A stretch of 64,000 nucleotides of DNA from Stenotrophomonas indicatrix (GCF_002750975.1 NZ_PEJS01000001.1:1-64000), one strand, 5' to 3'; counted from the stretch's first letter, positions 8,599 through 19,687 are shown. Program-made: numbers and translations. The notes: generated by a model from the sequence alone, not told the origin.

Positions 8599-9207
8599 AT
8601 GAACCTGTCCGATCCGAATTTCCAGCTGGAGCTGGCTGCCAACATCGCCGTTGCCGGCTCGATACTGCTGGCCGGCCGCAACAACGTGCATACGTGGTGG
8701 CTGGGCATCGTCGGCTGCGCGTTGTTCGCCGCGGTGTTCGAGCGCTCGCACCTGTACGCGGACATGGTCCTGCAGTTCTTCTTCGTGGTCATCAGCGTGT
8801 TCGGCTGGTGGCAGTGGCTGCGTGGTGACCATGGCGCGCCGTTGCCCATCACCCGCTTGCCAGCACGCGCGTGGAGCTGGCTGCTGCCGTTGGCGGTGCT
8901 GGCGACCTTCGGTTACGGCTGGATGCTGACCCGGCTGACCAATGCGTATGCGCCCTACATCGACTCGGCGGTGCTGGTGCTGAGCGTGATCGCACAGATC
9001 CTGATGATGCGGCGCAAGCTGGAATCGTGGTGGGTGTGGCTGCTGGTCAACACCATCGCGGTGCCGCTGTACTACAGCCGCGGGCTGCACCTGACCTCGA
9101 TCCTGTACGTCGGTTTCTGGATCAACGCGCTGGTGGCGCTGCGTCACTGGCGGCACCTGATGCGCGCCGAAGCGGATACGGGCAGGGCGGCCGATGGCAT
9201 TGCCTGA
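8599..9207 (+). CDS. pnuC: PnuC-type nicotinamide riboside transporter
   Basis: Inner-membrane facilitator for nicotinamide riboside (or a related vitamin). 202 residues, about seven hydrophobic helices, with PnuC marks: ANIAVAGSILLAGRNNVHTWW near the N-terminus, FGWWQW in mid-protein, and WWVWLLVNTIAVPLYY near the end. I used the ATG at 8599 rather than an upstream in-frame ATG inside the REP. The next gene encodes the matching kinase/adenylyltransferase and overlaps by 14 bases, which supports nicotinamide riboside as cargo. Confidence 0.9.
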   Translation: MNLSDPNFQLELAANIAVAGSILLAGRNNVHTWWLGIVGCALFAAVFERSHLYADMVLQFFFVVISVFGWWQWLRGDHGAPLPITRLPARAWSWLLPLAVLATFGYGWMLTRLTNAYAPYIDSAVLVLSVIAQILMMRRKLESWWVWLLVNTIAVPLYYSRGLHLTSILYVGFWINALVALRHWRHLMRAEADTGRAADGIA

Positions 9208-10264
9208 GCGGGTACCGCGCGGGTTGGTGGTCGGCAAGTTCTGCCCGCTCCACCTCGGCCACGAGCGCCTGATCGAATTTGCTTCTGCCCGCTGCACCCA
9301 GCTGCTGGTGATCGGCTGGTCGCAGCCGGGCTTTGCCGGCTACAGCGCAGAGCGCCGCGAGCGCTGGCTGCGCGCGCGCTTTCCGCAGGCGACGGTGGCG
9401 GTGCTGGATGATGCGCGGCTGGCGGCGTTGTGCAGGCAACAGGGCATTCCCGTACGTGCGCTGCCGCAGGAAAAGGACAGTGAGCAGGTGCAACGCGCGT
9501 TCACCGCATGGCTGTGCGTGGCGCTGCTTAGCGGACCGGTGCAGGCTGTTTTCACCGGTGAAGACTACGGCGATGGTTTCGCTGCAGCCCTGGCGCAGCA
9601 TTTCAATGCGCCGGTGCAGCACCATCGGCTGGAGCGTTCGACCGACATCGGTCAGGCCAGTGGTACCGAACTGCGCGCCGATCCGCATGCGCATCGACAG
9701 GGCCTGAGCCGGTCGGTCTATGCCGACCATGTGCAACGGGTGGCCTTCATCGGCGGTGAGTCCACGGGCAAGAGCACGCTGGCGCGGGTGCTGGCCGAAC
9801 GCCTGGGTACGGCATGGGTGCCGGAGTTCGGGCGTACGTTGTGGGAGCAGCAGGGCGGCGAGCTGCAGGCGCAGGATCTGCTGCGTATCGCTGCGACCCA
9901 GCCGCAGCACGAGCACCAGGCTGCGCAACATGCGCATCGCTGGGTGTTCTGCGATACCACGCCGTTGGTGACGCTGGGCTACAGCGGCTGGATGTTCGGC
10001 ACTGCACCCGAACCACTGCAGCGGGCCGCGGCGCGTGCGTACGACCTGTTGTTCCTGTGCGCCCCGGATATCCCGTTCGAGCAGGATGGGACGCGTGTGG
10101 GCGAGGAGTTCCGCATGCGCCAACACGCGTGGTATCTGCAGCAGTTGCTGGCGCGAGGAGTGGCGTACGTGCTGCTGGAAGGCGACCTGGAGATGCGTAT
10201 CGCGCGGGTGCTGGAGGAGTTGGCGAGGCGTGCGGACAACCGGTTCAGTGTGCTGGCGGAATGA
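9194..10264 (+). CDS. nadR: NadR-like NMN adenylyltransferase / nicotinamide riboside kinase
   Basis: Bifunctional NAD-salvage enzyme of 356 residues. The N-terminal nucleotidyltransferase starts at once with GKFCPLHLGH (about 14-23, the (T/S)xxHxGH-type motif) and converts NMN to NAD. The C-terminal kinase has a Walker A, GGESTGKST (about 185-193), and phosphorylates nicotinamide riboside to NMN. The N-terminal helix-turn-helix of enterobacterial NadR is absent, so a repressor role is not expected. Overlaps pnuC by 14 bases, indicating coupled translation of importer and trapping enzyme. Confidence 0.92.
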   Translation: MALPERVPRGLVVGKFCPLHLGHERLIEFASARCTQLLVIGWSQPGFAGYSAERRERWLRARFPQATVAVLDDARLAALCRQQGIPVRALPQEKDSEQVQRAFTAWLCVALLSGPVQAVFTGEDYGDGFAAALAQHFNAPVQHHRLERSTDIGQASGTELRADPHAHRQGLSRSVYADHVQRVAFIGGESTGKSTLARVLAERLGTAWVPEFGRTLWEQQGGELQAQDLLRIAATQPQHEHQAAQHAHRWVFCDTTPLVTLGYSGWMFGTAPEPLQRAAARAYDLLFLCAPDIPFEQDGTRVGEEFRMRQHAWYLQQLLARGVAYVLLEGDLEMRIARVLEELARRADNRFSVLAE

Positions 10265-10302
10265 GTTGCCAGGGGCTGGCAGGCCCGCATCCGCCCAACA
10301 TG

Positions 10303-10330
10303 AAAAAACCCCGCTTTCGCGGGGTTTTTC
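10303..10330. terminator. Bidirectional terminator between nadR and putA
   Basis: Stem accccgc/gcggggt with a ttt-centred loop, flanked by aaaaaa on the left and ttttt on the right. It can serve the convergent nadR (plus) and putA (minus). Confidence 0.88.
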
Positions 10331-10352
10331 GTTTACTGCATGACGCCTGGGA

Positions 10353-13300
10353 TCAGTCGCCCAGGGTCAGCAGCGAGGCATTGCCGCCGGCAGCGGTGGT
10401 GTTCACCGTCACCGTCTTTTCGGTGGCGAAGCGCAGCAGGTAGTGCGGGCCGCCGGCCTTGGGGCCGGTGCCGGACAGGCCCTGGCCGCCGAACGGCTGC
10501 ACGCCGACCACCGCACCGATCTGGTTGCGGTTGACGTAGACGTTGCCGACGTGGACGCCGTTGCTGATGCGGTCGACGGTTTCGTCGATGCGCGAATGCA
10601 CACCCAGGGTCAGGCCATAGCCGGTGGCGTTGATCTGGTCGATCACCGCGTCGAGCTGGTCGCCCTTCCAGCGGATCACGTGCAGCACCGGCCCGAAGAT
10701 TTCCTTCTGCAGCTGGCCCAGGTCTTTCAGTTCGTACGCACGCGGTGCGAAGAAGGTGCCGTTGGCCGCTTCGGCGGACAGTTCCGCCGCAGCGATCAGG
10801 CGCGCTTCGCGGTCCATGCGCACGGCGTGGTCCTGCAGGATCTTCAGTGCATCGGCGTCGATCACCGGGCCGACGTCGGTGGACAGCAGACCGGGGTTGC
10901 CGACCTTCAGTTCCTTCATCGCACCGGCCAGCATGGTCATCACCTTGTCGGCGATGTCGTCCTGCACGAACAGCACGCGCGCGGCCGAGCAGCGCTGGCC
11001 GGCCGAGGTGAAGGCCGAACCGATGGCGTCCTTGACCAGCTGTTCCGGCAGCGCCGAGGAGTCGGCGATGAAGGCGTTCTGGCCGCCGGTCTCGGCGATC
11101 AGCACGCCGATGGCGGCATCGCGTGCGGCCATCGCGCGGTTGATCGCACGGGCGGTGTCGGTGGAGCCGGTGAAGGCCACACCGGCCACGCGCGGGTCGG
11201 CGGTCAGCGTGGCGCCGACGGTAGCGCCATCGCCCGGCAGGTACTGCACCACGTCAGCCGGCACGCCGGCATCGTGCAGCAGCTTCACTGCGTAGTAGCC
11301 GATCAGGTTGGTCTGCTCGGCCGGCTTGGCGATCACGCTGTTGCCGGCGGCCAGTGCGGCAGCCACCTGGCCCAGGAAGATCGCCAGCGGGAAGTTCCAC
11401 GGGCTGATGCAGACGAACACGCCGCGGCCATGCAGCTGCAGTTCGTTGGATTCGCCGGTCGGGCTGGGCAGCTTCTCGGCGTGACTGAACTGCTCGCGTG
11501 CCTGCTTGGCGTAGTAGCGCAGGAAGTCCACGGCTTCGCGTACTTCGGCGATGCCGTCGGGCAGGCTCTTGCCGGCTTCCTTCACGCACAGCGCCATGAA
11601 TTCGGGCATGCGCGCTTCCAGCTGGTCGGCGGCGTGCTCGAGGATGGCGGCGCGGCTGGCGGCCGGGGTGCGGTTCCAGGCCGGCTGTGCGGCCACGGCA
11701 TTGGCCAGCGCCTTCTGCACGGTGGCGGCATCGGCCGCCTGCCACTGGCCGACCACTTCACGGGTGTCGGCCGGGTTGGTCACCGGCAGCGAGGCACCGG
11801 TCGGGTTCGCGCCCGGCACCAGCGGTGCGGCCTGCCAAGGCTTCACTGCAGCGTTGAGCTGCTCGGCCAAGGCGCGCAGTTCGTTGTCGTTGGCGAGGTT
11901 GGCGCCCATGGAATTCTTCCTGTCGTGGTTCTGGCTGCGCAGCAGGTCAACCGGCAGCGGGATCTTGGGATGCGGAATCGATTCGAACGAGGACACCATC
12001 TCAACCGGATCGCGGACCAGGTCGGCGATCGGCACGCGCTCGTCGGTGATGCGGTTGACGAAGCTGGAGTTGGCGCCGTTTTCCAGCAGGCGACGCACCA
12101 GGTACGGCAGCAGGTCTTCATGCGAACCGACCGGCGCGTACACGCGGCAGGGCAGGCCAAGGCGATCGGCCGGCACTACTTCGGCGTACAGGTCATCACC
12201 CATGCCGTGCAGCTTCTGGTGCTCGTAGACGCCACCGTTGGCGATGCTGCGCACTGCGGCGATGGTGTGTGCGTTGTGCGTGGCGAACATCGGGTAGATC
12301 GCGTCGGCATGGGTAAACAGACGCTTGGCACACGCCAGATAGGACACGTCGGTGTTCTGCTTGCGGGTGAACACCGGGTAGCCGGCATAGCCTTCGATCT
12401 GCGCGCGCTTGATCTCGGCGTCCCAGTAGGCACCCTTGACCAGGCGCACCTGCAGGCGACGACCGGCGCGACGCGCCATGTCGGCCAGGTGGTCGATCGT
12501 GTACGGCGTACGCTTCTGGTAAGCCTGCACGACCACGCCGAAGCCATCCCAGCCGGCCAGCGAGGCATCGCAGAACACCTGCTCGATGATGTCCAGCGAC
12601 AGTTCCAGGCGATCGGACTCTTCGGCGTCGACGGTGCAGCCGATGCCGTAGCTCTTGGCCAGCTGCGCCAGTTCCAGCACGCCGGGCACCAAGTCCTTCA
12701 GCACGCGCGCGCGCTTGGCGTGCTCGTAGCGCGGGTACAGCGCCGACAGCTTGATCGAGATGCCCGGTGCGTTGTTGACGTCGCTATCGGCACGGCCACC
12801 GCGCGCCTTGTGGTCACCACCGATGGCGTGGATCGCACGACGGTAGTCTTCCAGGTAACGCAGGGCGTCCTTCATGGTCAGCGCGCCTTCGCCGAGCATG
12901 TCGAACGAGTAGCGATAGCTGGCGCTGTCGCCCTTGTGCGAGCGTGCCAGCGCTTCGCCGATGGTGCGGCCCATGACGAACTGGTGGCCCATGATCTTCA
13001 TCGCCTGGCGCACGGCCAGGCGTACCACCGGCTCACCGACGCGGCCGACCAGGCGCTTGAACGCGCTGGGTGCATCGGCGCGGGTGGCGTCGTTCATCTG
13101 CACCAGCTTGCCGGTCAGCATCAGGCCCCAGGTGGAGGCGTTGACCAGCACCGAGTCGCTGCCGCCCAGGTGTTTTTCCCAGTCGGCATCGGCCAGCTTG
13201 TCGCGGATCAGCTTGTCGGCGGTCTCCTGGTCCGGAATGCGCAGCAGCGCCTCGGCCACGCACATCAGCAGCACGCCTTCCTCGCTGCCCAGGTCGTACT

Positions 13301-13571
13301 GGCGCATGAAGGCTTCGATCGCGCCCTGGTCCTTGGCGCGCACACGCACCCGGGCGACCAGGTCGGCGGCCAGCGCCTGCACCTTGGCCTGCTCGTCGGC
13401 CGGCAGGCGCGCCTGCGCCAGCAGTTCGCGCACATGGCTGGCCTCGTCCTTCAGCCAACCATCGGTAATGGCCTGGCGGAACGGGTTGGGGGACGCCGGC
13501 AGTTCCGGCGACAGCAGCGCCGAGTGACGCGGGGCGTCGCTGGCGGCAATGGGAGAGGAGGGTGCGTTCAT
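10353..13571 (-). CDS. putA: PutA: proline dehydrogenase / P5C dehydrogenase
   Basis: Two-step oxidation of proline to glutamate at the inner face of the membrane. 1072 residues. The FAD-dependent proline dehydrogenase barrel shows YQKRTPY, RLVKGAYWDAEIKRAQ and TRKQNTDVSYL (about 350-430). The NAD-dependent aldehyde dehydrogenase half shows the conserved glutamate in IAETGGQNAF and the catalytic cysteine in SAGQRCSAARV (about 860-880). No ribbon-helix-helix DNA-binding domain is present at the N-terminus (E. coli PutA has about 1320 residues), so this is the short, non-repressor form. The ATG at 13571 is chosen; a longer frame to 13757 runs through non-conserved sequence. Confidence 0.96.
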   Translation of the reverse strand: MNAPSSPIAASDAPRHSALLSPELPASPNPFRQAITDGWLKDEASHVRELLAQARLPADEQAKVQALAADLVARVRVRAKDQGAIEAFMRQYDLGSEEGVLLMCVAEALLRIPDQETADKLIRDKLADADWEKHLGGSDSVLVNASTWGLMLTGKLVQMNDATRADAPSAFKRLVGRVGEPVVRLAVRQAMKIMGHQFVMGRTIGEALARSHKGDSASYRYSFDMLGEGALTMKDALRYLEDYRRAIHAIGGDHKARGGRADSDVNNAPGISIKLSALYPRYEHAKRARVLKDLVPGVLELAQLAKSYGIGCTVDAEESDRLELSLDIIEQVFCDASLAGWDGFGVVVQAYQKRTPYTIDHLADMARRAGRRLQVRLVKGAYWDAEIKRAQIEGYAGYPVFTRKQNTDVSYLACAKRLFTHADAIYPMFATHNAHTIAAVRSIANGGVYEHQKLHGMGDDLYAEVVPADRLGLPCRVYAPVGSHEDLLPYLVRRLLENGANSSFVNRITDERVPIADLVRDPVEMVSSFESIPHPKIPLPVDLLRSQNHDRKNSMGANLANDNELRALAEQLNAAVKPWQAAPLVPGANPTGASLPVTNPADTREVVGQWQAADAATVQKALANAVAAQPAWNRTPAASRAAILEHAADQLEARMPEFMALCVKEAGKSLPDGIAEVREAVDFLRYYAKQAREQFSHAEKLPSPTGESNELQLHGRGVFVCISPWNFPLAIFLGQVAAALAAGNSVIAKPAEQTNLIGYYAVKLLHDAGVPADVVQYLPGDGATVGATLTADPRVAGVAFTGSTDTARAINRAMAARDAAIGVLIAETGGQNAFIADSSALPEQLVKDAIGSAFTSAGQRCSAARVLFVQDDIADKVMTMLAGAMKELKVGNPGLLSTDVGPVIDADALKILQDHAVRMDREARLIAAAELSAEAANGTFFAPRAYELKDLGQLQKEIFGPVLHVIRWKGDQLDAVIDQINATGYGLTLGVHSRIDETVDRISNGVHVGNVYVNRNQIGAVVGVQPFGGQGLSGTGPKAGGPHYLLRFATEKTVTVNTTAAGGNASLLTLGD

Positions 13572-13844
13572 GCCGGTCCGGCCAGTGGAAAACTTGGCGA
13601 TTTTAATCATTTTTTCGACTTCAGGAAGGCCCGCGCAGCCACCTTCATGAATGCTGATAGCCCCTAGCGGTGGTGGATTCAGCGTGTTCAGCAAAGTCGG
13701 GCCCTTTTGTGCCGAATTCGTCATTCGTTCCGCTGGGTCCATGCTGTATTGCAGCATCGGAAAAAGTGTGAATGCACCCTTGCTACCGGCGAGAGGGCAG
13801 GGCTACCATCGAGACGTTTCCCGCGGCAGGAACGCGGTTGCGAC

Positions 13845-14321
13845 ATGATCGAGGTGCTTACAGCTCCGGATGGGTCAGGTACGCAGCTGCGACTGCGTCC
13901 CCCACGGGCGCTCGATGCCCGGCAGTTCGTCCTGTTGTTTGCTGTGTTGTCGGGAGTGATGTGGCTGGTGTCCGCCTTCGGGTGGGTGGCCGGCAATGCA
14001 TTCGCCCCCCTGTTCGCGCTGCTGTACAGCCTGTTGCTGGCAGCTGCGTTGCGCGCGTTGTGGCGCAGTGGTGAACGGCAGGAGGAAATCCGGGTAGTGC
14101 CGGCGTGCGTGGAGGTCATCCCCGTGCCCGGTGGATCGCCGGTGTTCCGGGCTCATCCGCACTGGGTGCGCCTGCTCACCGACGACCAGAGGGTCCGGCT
14201 GGCATCCAGCGGCCGGCAGGTGGAGGTGGGGAGTTTCCTCGCGCCGGCCGAACGTCAAACGCTTGTTGAAACGCTTGAAGATTTGCTCGCCGCCAGCGAT
14301 GGCGGCAACCGACGACGCTAA
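13845..14321 (+). CDS. DUF2244 integral membrane protein
   Basis: 158-residue protein with two adjacent transmembrane helices (about 27-65: FVLLFAVLSGVMWLVSAFGW, then FAPLFALLYSLLLAAALRAL) and a cytosolic C-terminal domain carrying conserved-looking FRAHPHWVRL. This matches the DUF2244 family, commonly encoded next to cytochrome oxidase genes. coxB starts 11 bases after its stop, so it probably leads the cox operon. Biochemical role unknown. AGGA lies 13 bases upstream of the start, a rather long spacing. The 273 bases before it, back to putA, hold the two promoters but no other gene I can see. Confidence 0.85.
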   Translation: MIEVLTAPDGSGTQLRLRPPRALDARQFVLLFAVLSGVMWLVSAFGWVAGNAFAPLFALLYSLLLAAALRALWRSGERQEEIRVVPACVEVIPVPGGSPVFRAHPHWVRLLTDDQRVRLASSGRQVEVGSFLAPAERQTLVETLEDLLAASDGGNRRR

Positions 14322-14332
14322 GGGTCTAGGCA

Positions 14333-15289
14333 ATGAAGCAAAGCAGAGGGTGGGGCACGAAGTGCGTTGCAATGGCCGCCGCGATGGGGGCCCTGCTGTC
14401 GATGCCGGGGACGGCGCTGGCCCAGGCGGCCGATCCAAAACCGTGGCAGTTGAACATGGGCAAGGGGGTGACCCAGACCTCGCGCCTGGCCTGGGAATCG
14501 AACAACCTTTCGCTGATCGTCTGTACGGTGATCGGCGTGATCGTGTTCGGCGCGATGGCCTACGCGATGTTCAAGTTCCGCAAGTCCAAGGGCGCGGTCG
14601 CTGCCACCTTCAGCCACAACACCAAGGCCGAAGTCATCTGGACGGTGATCCCGGTGATCATCCTGGTGGTGATGGCGTGGCCGGCAACGGCCAACCTGAT
14701 CAAGATGTACGACACCCGCGATGCCGAGATGACGGTCAAGGTCACCGGCTACCAGTGGATGTGGAAGTACGAGTACCTGGGCGAGAACGTGACCTTCACC
14801 AGCCGCCTGGACCGCGAGTCCGACCGCATGCGGCAGAGTGGCAAGGTACCGACCCGCGAGAGCCATCCGCACTACCTGCTGGATGTCGACAACCGGCTGG
14901 TGCTGCCGGTGGACACCAAGGTGCGCTTCGTCATCACCTCCGACGATGTGATCCACGCTTGGTGGGTGCCGGCGCTGGGCTGGAAACAGGACGCCATTCC
15001 CGGCTTCATCAACGAAGCCTGGACCAGCATCGAGCAGCCCGGTGTCTACCGCGGCCAGTGCGCGGAGCTGTGCGGCAAGGACCATGGCTTCATGCCGATC
15101 GTGGTCGAGGCGGTGTCCAAGGAAGAATTCAAGCAGTGGCTGGCGCAGCGCAAACCGGCGCCTGCACCGGCAGCCCCTGCCGCGCCCGCCGAACCCACCG
15201 CACCTGCCAGTGAAACGCCGGCGCAGCCGGCGGCACCGGCAGCCGCCGAGGCCGGCAACACGCCTGCGGCGGCGGCCAGCGGAGCCTGA
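14333..15289 (+). CDS. coxB: Cytochrome c oxidase subunit II
   Basis: CuA-bearing subunit of aa3 oxidase; takes electrons from cytochrome c at the periplasmic face. 318 residues: signal sequence (cleaved near ALAQA, about 30), two transmembrane helices (about 60-80 and 100-122), then a cupredoxin domain. CuA ligands are visible: His in DDVIHAWW (about 207), the two Cys of CAELC (about 243 and 247), His in GKDHGFM (about 251) and the following Met. The last 45 residues are an Ala/Pro-rich tail, longer than usual. Start has AGG just upstream. Confidence 0.97.
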   Translation: MKQSRGWGTKCVAMAAAMGALLSMPGTALAQAADPKPWQLNMGKGVTQTSRLAWESNNLSLIVCTVIGVIVFGAMAYAMFKFRKSKGAVAATFSHNTKAEVIWTVIPVIILVVMAWPATANLIKMYDTRDAEMTVKVTGYQWMWKYEYLGENVTFTSRLDRESDRMRQSGKVPTRESHPHYLLDVDNRLVLPVDTKVRFVITSDDVIHAWWVPALGWKQDAIPGFINEAWTSIEQPGVYRGQCAELCGKDHGFMPIVVEAVSKEEFKQWLAQRKPAPAPAAPAAPAEPTAPASETPAQPAAPAAAEAGNTPAAAASGA

Positions 15290-15350
15290 TGTAACTGCCC
15301 GCGGCCGTATCGCGGCTGCGGCGACAACCGATCCTGAGAGGTGTTTTGCA

Positions 15351-16958
<1,608 letters not shown>

Positions 16959-16966
16959 GGTGGTGC

Positions 16967-17164
16967 ATGCATAACGAGAGCCCGATCACCCCGGCCAGAG
17001 CCGAGCCACGCGTGGCCGCAAGCGCATCGCCAGGCCTGCGGCCGGGCACCGCGCCGCTTTATGCGGAGCAGCGCCAGCGCGCCAAGCGCACCGCGTTGTG
17101 GGTGGGCGCGATCGCCGTGCTGGTGTACGTCGGCTTCATCCTCAGCGGCGTGATCGGTCGATGA
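16967..17164 (+). CDS. Small single-helix membrane protein of the cox cluster
   Basis: 65-residue protein with a polar N-terminal half, a basic stretch (QRQRAKRT) and one C-terminal transmembrane helix ([19 protein letters not shown]). It starts 8 bases after coxA with GAGG in the gap, and its stop overlaps the ctaG start (ATGA at 17161), so it is translationally coupled. The position, size and topology suggest a small oxidase subunit or assembly factor. I do not recognise a named family. Confidence 0.8.
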   Translation: MHNESPITPARAEPRVAASASPGLRPGTAPLYAEQRQRAKRTALWVGAIAVLVYVGFILSGVIGR

Positions 17165-17751
17165 GCGAAACACCGGCCACCGCTCCGTCACGCAGCGCCG
17201 GCCTGCCGCGCCTGATCGGCGTTGCGGTGGTGGTGTTCCTGCTGACGTTCTCGCTGGTACCGCTGTATCGCATCGCCTGCGAGAAGGTATTCGGCGTGCG
17301 CCTGGAACGTGGCCCGGGCAGCGAAGCCAGTACCGGTGCTGCCACCGGCAAGCGCACCGTGCGGGTGGAATTCGATGGTGGCGTCAATTCGCGGCTGCCG
17401 TGGTCGTTCCATCCCGAGCAGCTGACCATGGATGTGGTGCCTGGCGAGCTCAACGAGGCGCTGTACTTCGCCCGCAACGACAGCCAGCAGGCCGTGGTCG
17501 GCAGCGCGGTGCCGTCGGTGGCGCCGGCACGCGCGTCCGGGTTCTTCAGCAAGACCGAGTGCTTCTGCTTCACCGCGCAGACCCTGCAGGCCGGCGAGAA
17601 GCGTGACATGCCGGTGCGCTTCATCGTCGATCCGGACCTGCCGCCGGAAATCCGCACGATCACCTTGTCCTACACCTTCTACCGCAACGATGCGTTGTCC
17701 GATCGGCTGGCGCCCGCCGCCACGTCGGAAGGCGCCCACGCTGCTCCCTGA
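17161..17751 (+). CDS. ctaG: Cytochrome c oxidase assembly protein CtaG/Cox11
   Basis: Copper chaperone that delivers CuB to subunit I. 196 residues: one N-terminal membrane anchor (about 15-37), then an immunoglobulin-like periplasmic domain. Family marks seen: [14 protein letters not shown] after the helix and the copper-binding CFCF motif (about 137-140) in [12 protein letters not shown], followed by the conserved [12 protein letters not shown]. Start overlaps the preceding small gene by four bases. Confidence 0.96.
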   Translation: MSETPATAPSRSAGLPRLIGVAVVVFLLTFSLVPLYRIACEKVFGVRLERGPGSEASTGAATGKRTVRVEFDGGVNSRLPWSFHPEQLTMDVVPGELNEALYFARNDSQQAVVGSAVPSVAPARASGFFSKTECFCFTAQTLQAGEKRDMPVRFIVDPDLPPEIRTITLSYTFYRNDALSDRLAPAATSEGAHAAP

Positions 17752-17765
17752 CCCGGATACCGACC

Positions 17766-18641
17766 ATGGCCCAGACACCTACCGACGCCAACGTGTACTT
17801 CGTCCCGGCCCAGAGCAAGTGGCCGTTCGTCGGTTCCATCGCGATGATGGTGACCATGGTCGGCGTGGCCAGTTGGCTCAATGACGCCAGCTGGGGCCGC
17901 TGGACGTTCTACATCGGCGTGGCGATGCTGGTGCTGACCCTGTTCTGGTGGTTCAGCGATGTGGTGCGCGAGTCGCAGGCAGGCAACTACAACCGGCAGG
18001 TGGATGGTTCGTTCCGGATGGGGATGGTCTGGTTCATCTTCTCCGAAGTGATGTTCTTCGGTGCCTTCTTCGGTGCCCTGTTCTACACCCGCCACCTCGG
18101 CCTGTCGTGGTTGAGCGGCGAAGGGCGCGGGGTGATGACCAACGAGCTGCTGTGGCAGGGCTACTCGGCCGGCTGGCCGACCAATGGCCCGGCAGCGATC
18201 GGTGGCGCGTTCCAGACGATCCCGGCCTGGGGCCTGCCGCTGATCAATACGCTGATCCTGCTGACCTCGGGCGTGACCCTGACCATCGCCCACCATGCGC
18301 TGAAGGCGGGCAACCGCCGCCAGCTGTTGATCTGGCTGGGCCTGACCGTGCTGCTCGGCTTGGGCTTCCTGACCCTGCAGGCCGAGGAGTACATCCACGC
18401 CTACAAGGAATTGAACCTGACGCTCGGCTCGGGCATCTACGGTTCGACCTTCTTCATGCTGACCGGCTTCCACGGCGCACACGTGCTGCTGGGAACGATC
18501 ATGCTGATCGTGATGTGGCTGCGGTCGGCGAAGGGACACTTCACCCGCGACAACCATTTCGGCTTTGAAGCGGCCGCGTGGTACTGGCACTTCGTCGACG
18601 TGGTGTGGCTGATGCTGTTCCTGTTCGTCTACGTGCTTTGA
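17766..18641 (+). CDS. coxC: Cytochrome c oxidase subunit III
   Basis: Core subunit III of aa3 oxidase, 291 residues with seven hydrophobic helices. Conserved pieces include FRMGMVWFIFSEVMFFGAFF, the GFHGAHVLLGT histidine motif and the terminal AWYWHFVDVVWL. It lies 14 bases after ctaG, in the same transcription unit. The facing DUF2909 gene begins the next block on the other strand. Confidence 0.97.
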   Translation: MAQTPTDANVYFVPAQSKWPFVGSIAMMVTMVGVASWLNDASWGRWTFYIGVAMLVLTLFWWFSDVVRESQAGNYNRQVDGSFRMGMVWFIFSEVMFFGAFFGALFYTRHLGLSWLSGEGRGVMTNELLWQGYSAGWPTNGPAAIGGAFQTIPAWGLPLINTLILLTSGVTLTIAHHALKAGNRRQLLIWLGLTVLLGLGFLTLQAEEYIHAYKELNLTLGSGIYGSTFFMLTGFHGAHVLLGTIMLIVMWLRSAKGHFTRDNHFGFEAAAWYWHFVDVVWLMLFLFVYVL

Positions 18642-18694
18642 CCGCGCAGGCGTCGGCAGCGTCAGCCGCCAGCGCTGCCTGGCCTGATGGGGCG

Positions 18695-18913
18695 TCAGCC
18701 GCCGATGCCGTGCGGTTTGATCCAGCCCATGTAGATGCTGACGATCACCAGTACGATCAACGCCACCGACACTCCGATGCGGCGGGTCAGTGCATTGACC
18801 GTGCGCTTGGTCTGGCCGCGGTCCACCAGCAGGTAATACAGGCCGGCGCCCAGATTCCAGACGATGACGATCAGAAACGCGATTACCAGCAGGGTCTTCA
18901 GCGAATCACTCAT
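18695..18913 (-). CDS. DUF2909 / twin transmembrane protein
   Basis: 72-residue protein with two transmembrane helices (about 6-30 and 48-64) joined by a basic loop (DRGQTKRTVNALTRRIG). It matches the small twin-TM DUF2909 family found in cox clusters of gamma- and betaproteobacteria. It is the only minus-strand gene within the cox block. The much longer frame over the same bases is an artefact of high GC. Function unknown. Confidence 0.85.
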   Translation of the reverse strand: MSDSLKTLLVIAFLIVIVWNLGAGLYYLLVDRGQTKRTVNALTRRIGVSVALIVLVIVSIYMGWIKPHGIGG

Positions 18914-18970
18914 GCGCGGCTCGAGGGCAGGGTGGATGTGCCTATCTGACCGCGTTTGCGCGGACTTGTC

Positions 18971-19687
18971 ATGATGCGCCAGCACACGCGCCTGATCGGC
19001 TGGCTGATGGCGTTGCTGGCGATGGCCGGATTCACCGCGCTGGGGCTGTGGCAGCTGCAGCGGATGCAGGCCAAGCAGGCGTTGCTGGATGCACAGGGGC
19101 CAGCCGTGGCGCAGGCGCTGCCGTTGGCGCAGGCGCTGGCGGCGCAGGGCGCGCTGCATGGCGTGGCCGATCACGGTCGCTTCCTGCCGGGCGTGGTGCT
19201 GCTGGACAACCAGACCCGCCACGGCCGCGCCGGAGTGAAGATCTATCGTCCGTTCCGCAGCGATGCGGGCAGCTTGTTGCTGGTGGACCTTGGCTGGCGC
19301 GCGCTGCCGCCGGACCGCAGGTTGCCGGTGGTGCCGGCACCGCCGTCGCCGGTGGCCGTGCGAGGCCTGTTGGCGCCGCCCCCTTCGTCCGGGCTGGCGC
19401 TGGGGCCGGCGTTCACTACCACCGATGTTGCAGGGCGCTGGCTGGCCAGTCGCCTTCCCGCCGATGGCCTGGCTGCGGCACTGGGCCTGCCATCGTTGCC
19501 CGAGCGCGTGCTGCGGCTGGACCCGGCGCTGCCGTTCGGCGATGAGCGCGATCTCGACCTGCTGCCGAACACGCTGCCGCCGCAGCGCCACCTGGGTTAC
19601 GCCGTGCAGTGGTTCGGGCTGGCGCTGACCGTGCTGGTGGTGGCGCTGGTACTGGAATGGCGCAGAAGACGGTCCGTTGCCCGGTAG
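18971..19687 (+). CDS. SURF1-family oxidase assembly protein
   Basis: Assembly factor that aids heme a insertion into subunit I. About 238 residues with helices at both ends (about 8-28 and 213-232), the SURF1 layout. Motifs seen: GLWQLQRMQAKQALL, LLDNQTRHGRAG, VLLDLGW-like LLLVDLGWRALP and HLGYAVQWFGLAL near the C-terminus. Tandem ATGs at 18971 and 18974; the ribosome site is weak. Its TAG stop (19685-19687) is supplied by the GTAG head of a REP element. Confidence 0.92.
   Translation: MMRQHTRLIGWLMALLAMAGFTALGLWQLQRMQAKQALLDAQGPAVAQALPLAQALAAQGALHGVADHGRFLPGVVLLDNQTRHGRAGVKIYRPFRSDAGSLLLVDLGWRALPPDRRLPVVPAPPSPVAVRGLLAPPPSSGLALGPAFTTTDVAGRWLASRLPADGLAAALGLPSLPERVLRLDPALPFGDERDLDLLPNTLPPQRHLGYAVQWFGLALTVLVVALVLEWRRRRSVAR

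Noticed and set aside
10443..13667. Open frame of 1074 codons on the plus strand, antisense to putA
   Set aside because: It mirrors putA codon by codon, has a His/Gly/Val/Arg-rich low-information sequence and no family likeness. Such antisense frames are normal at this GC content.
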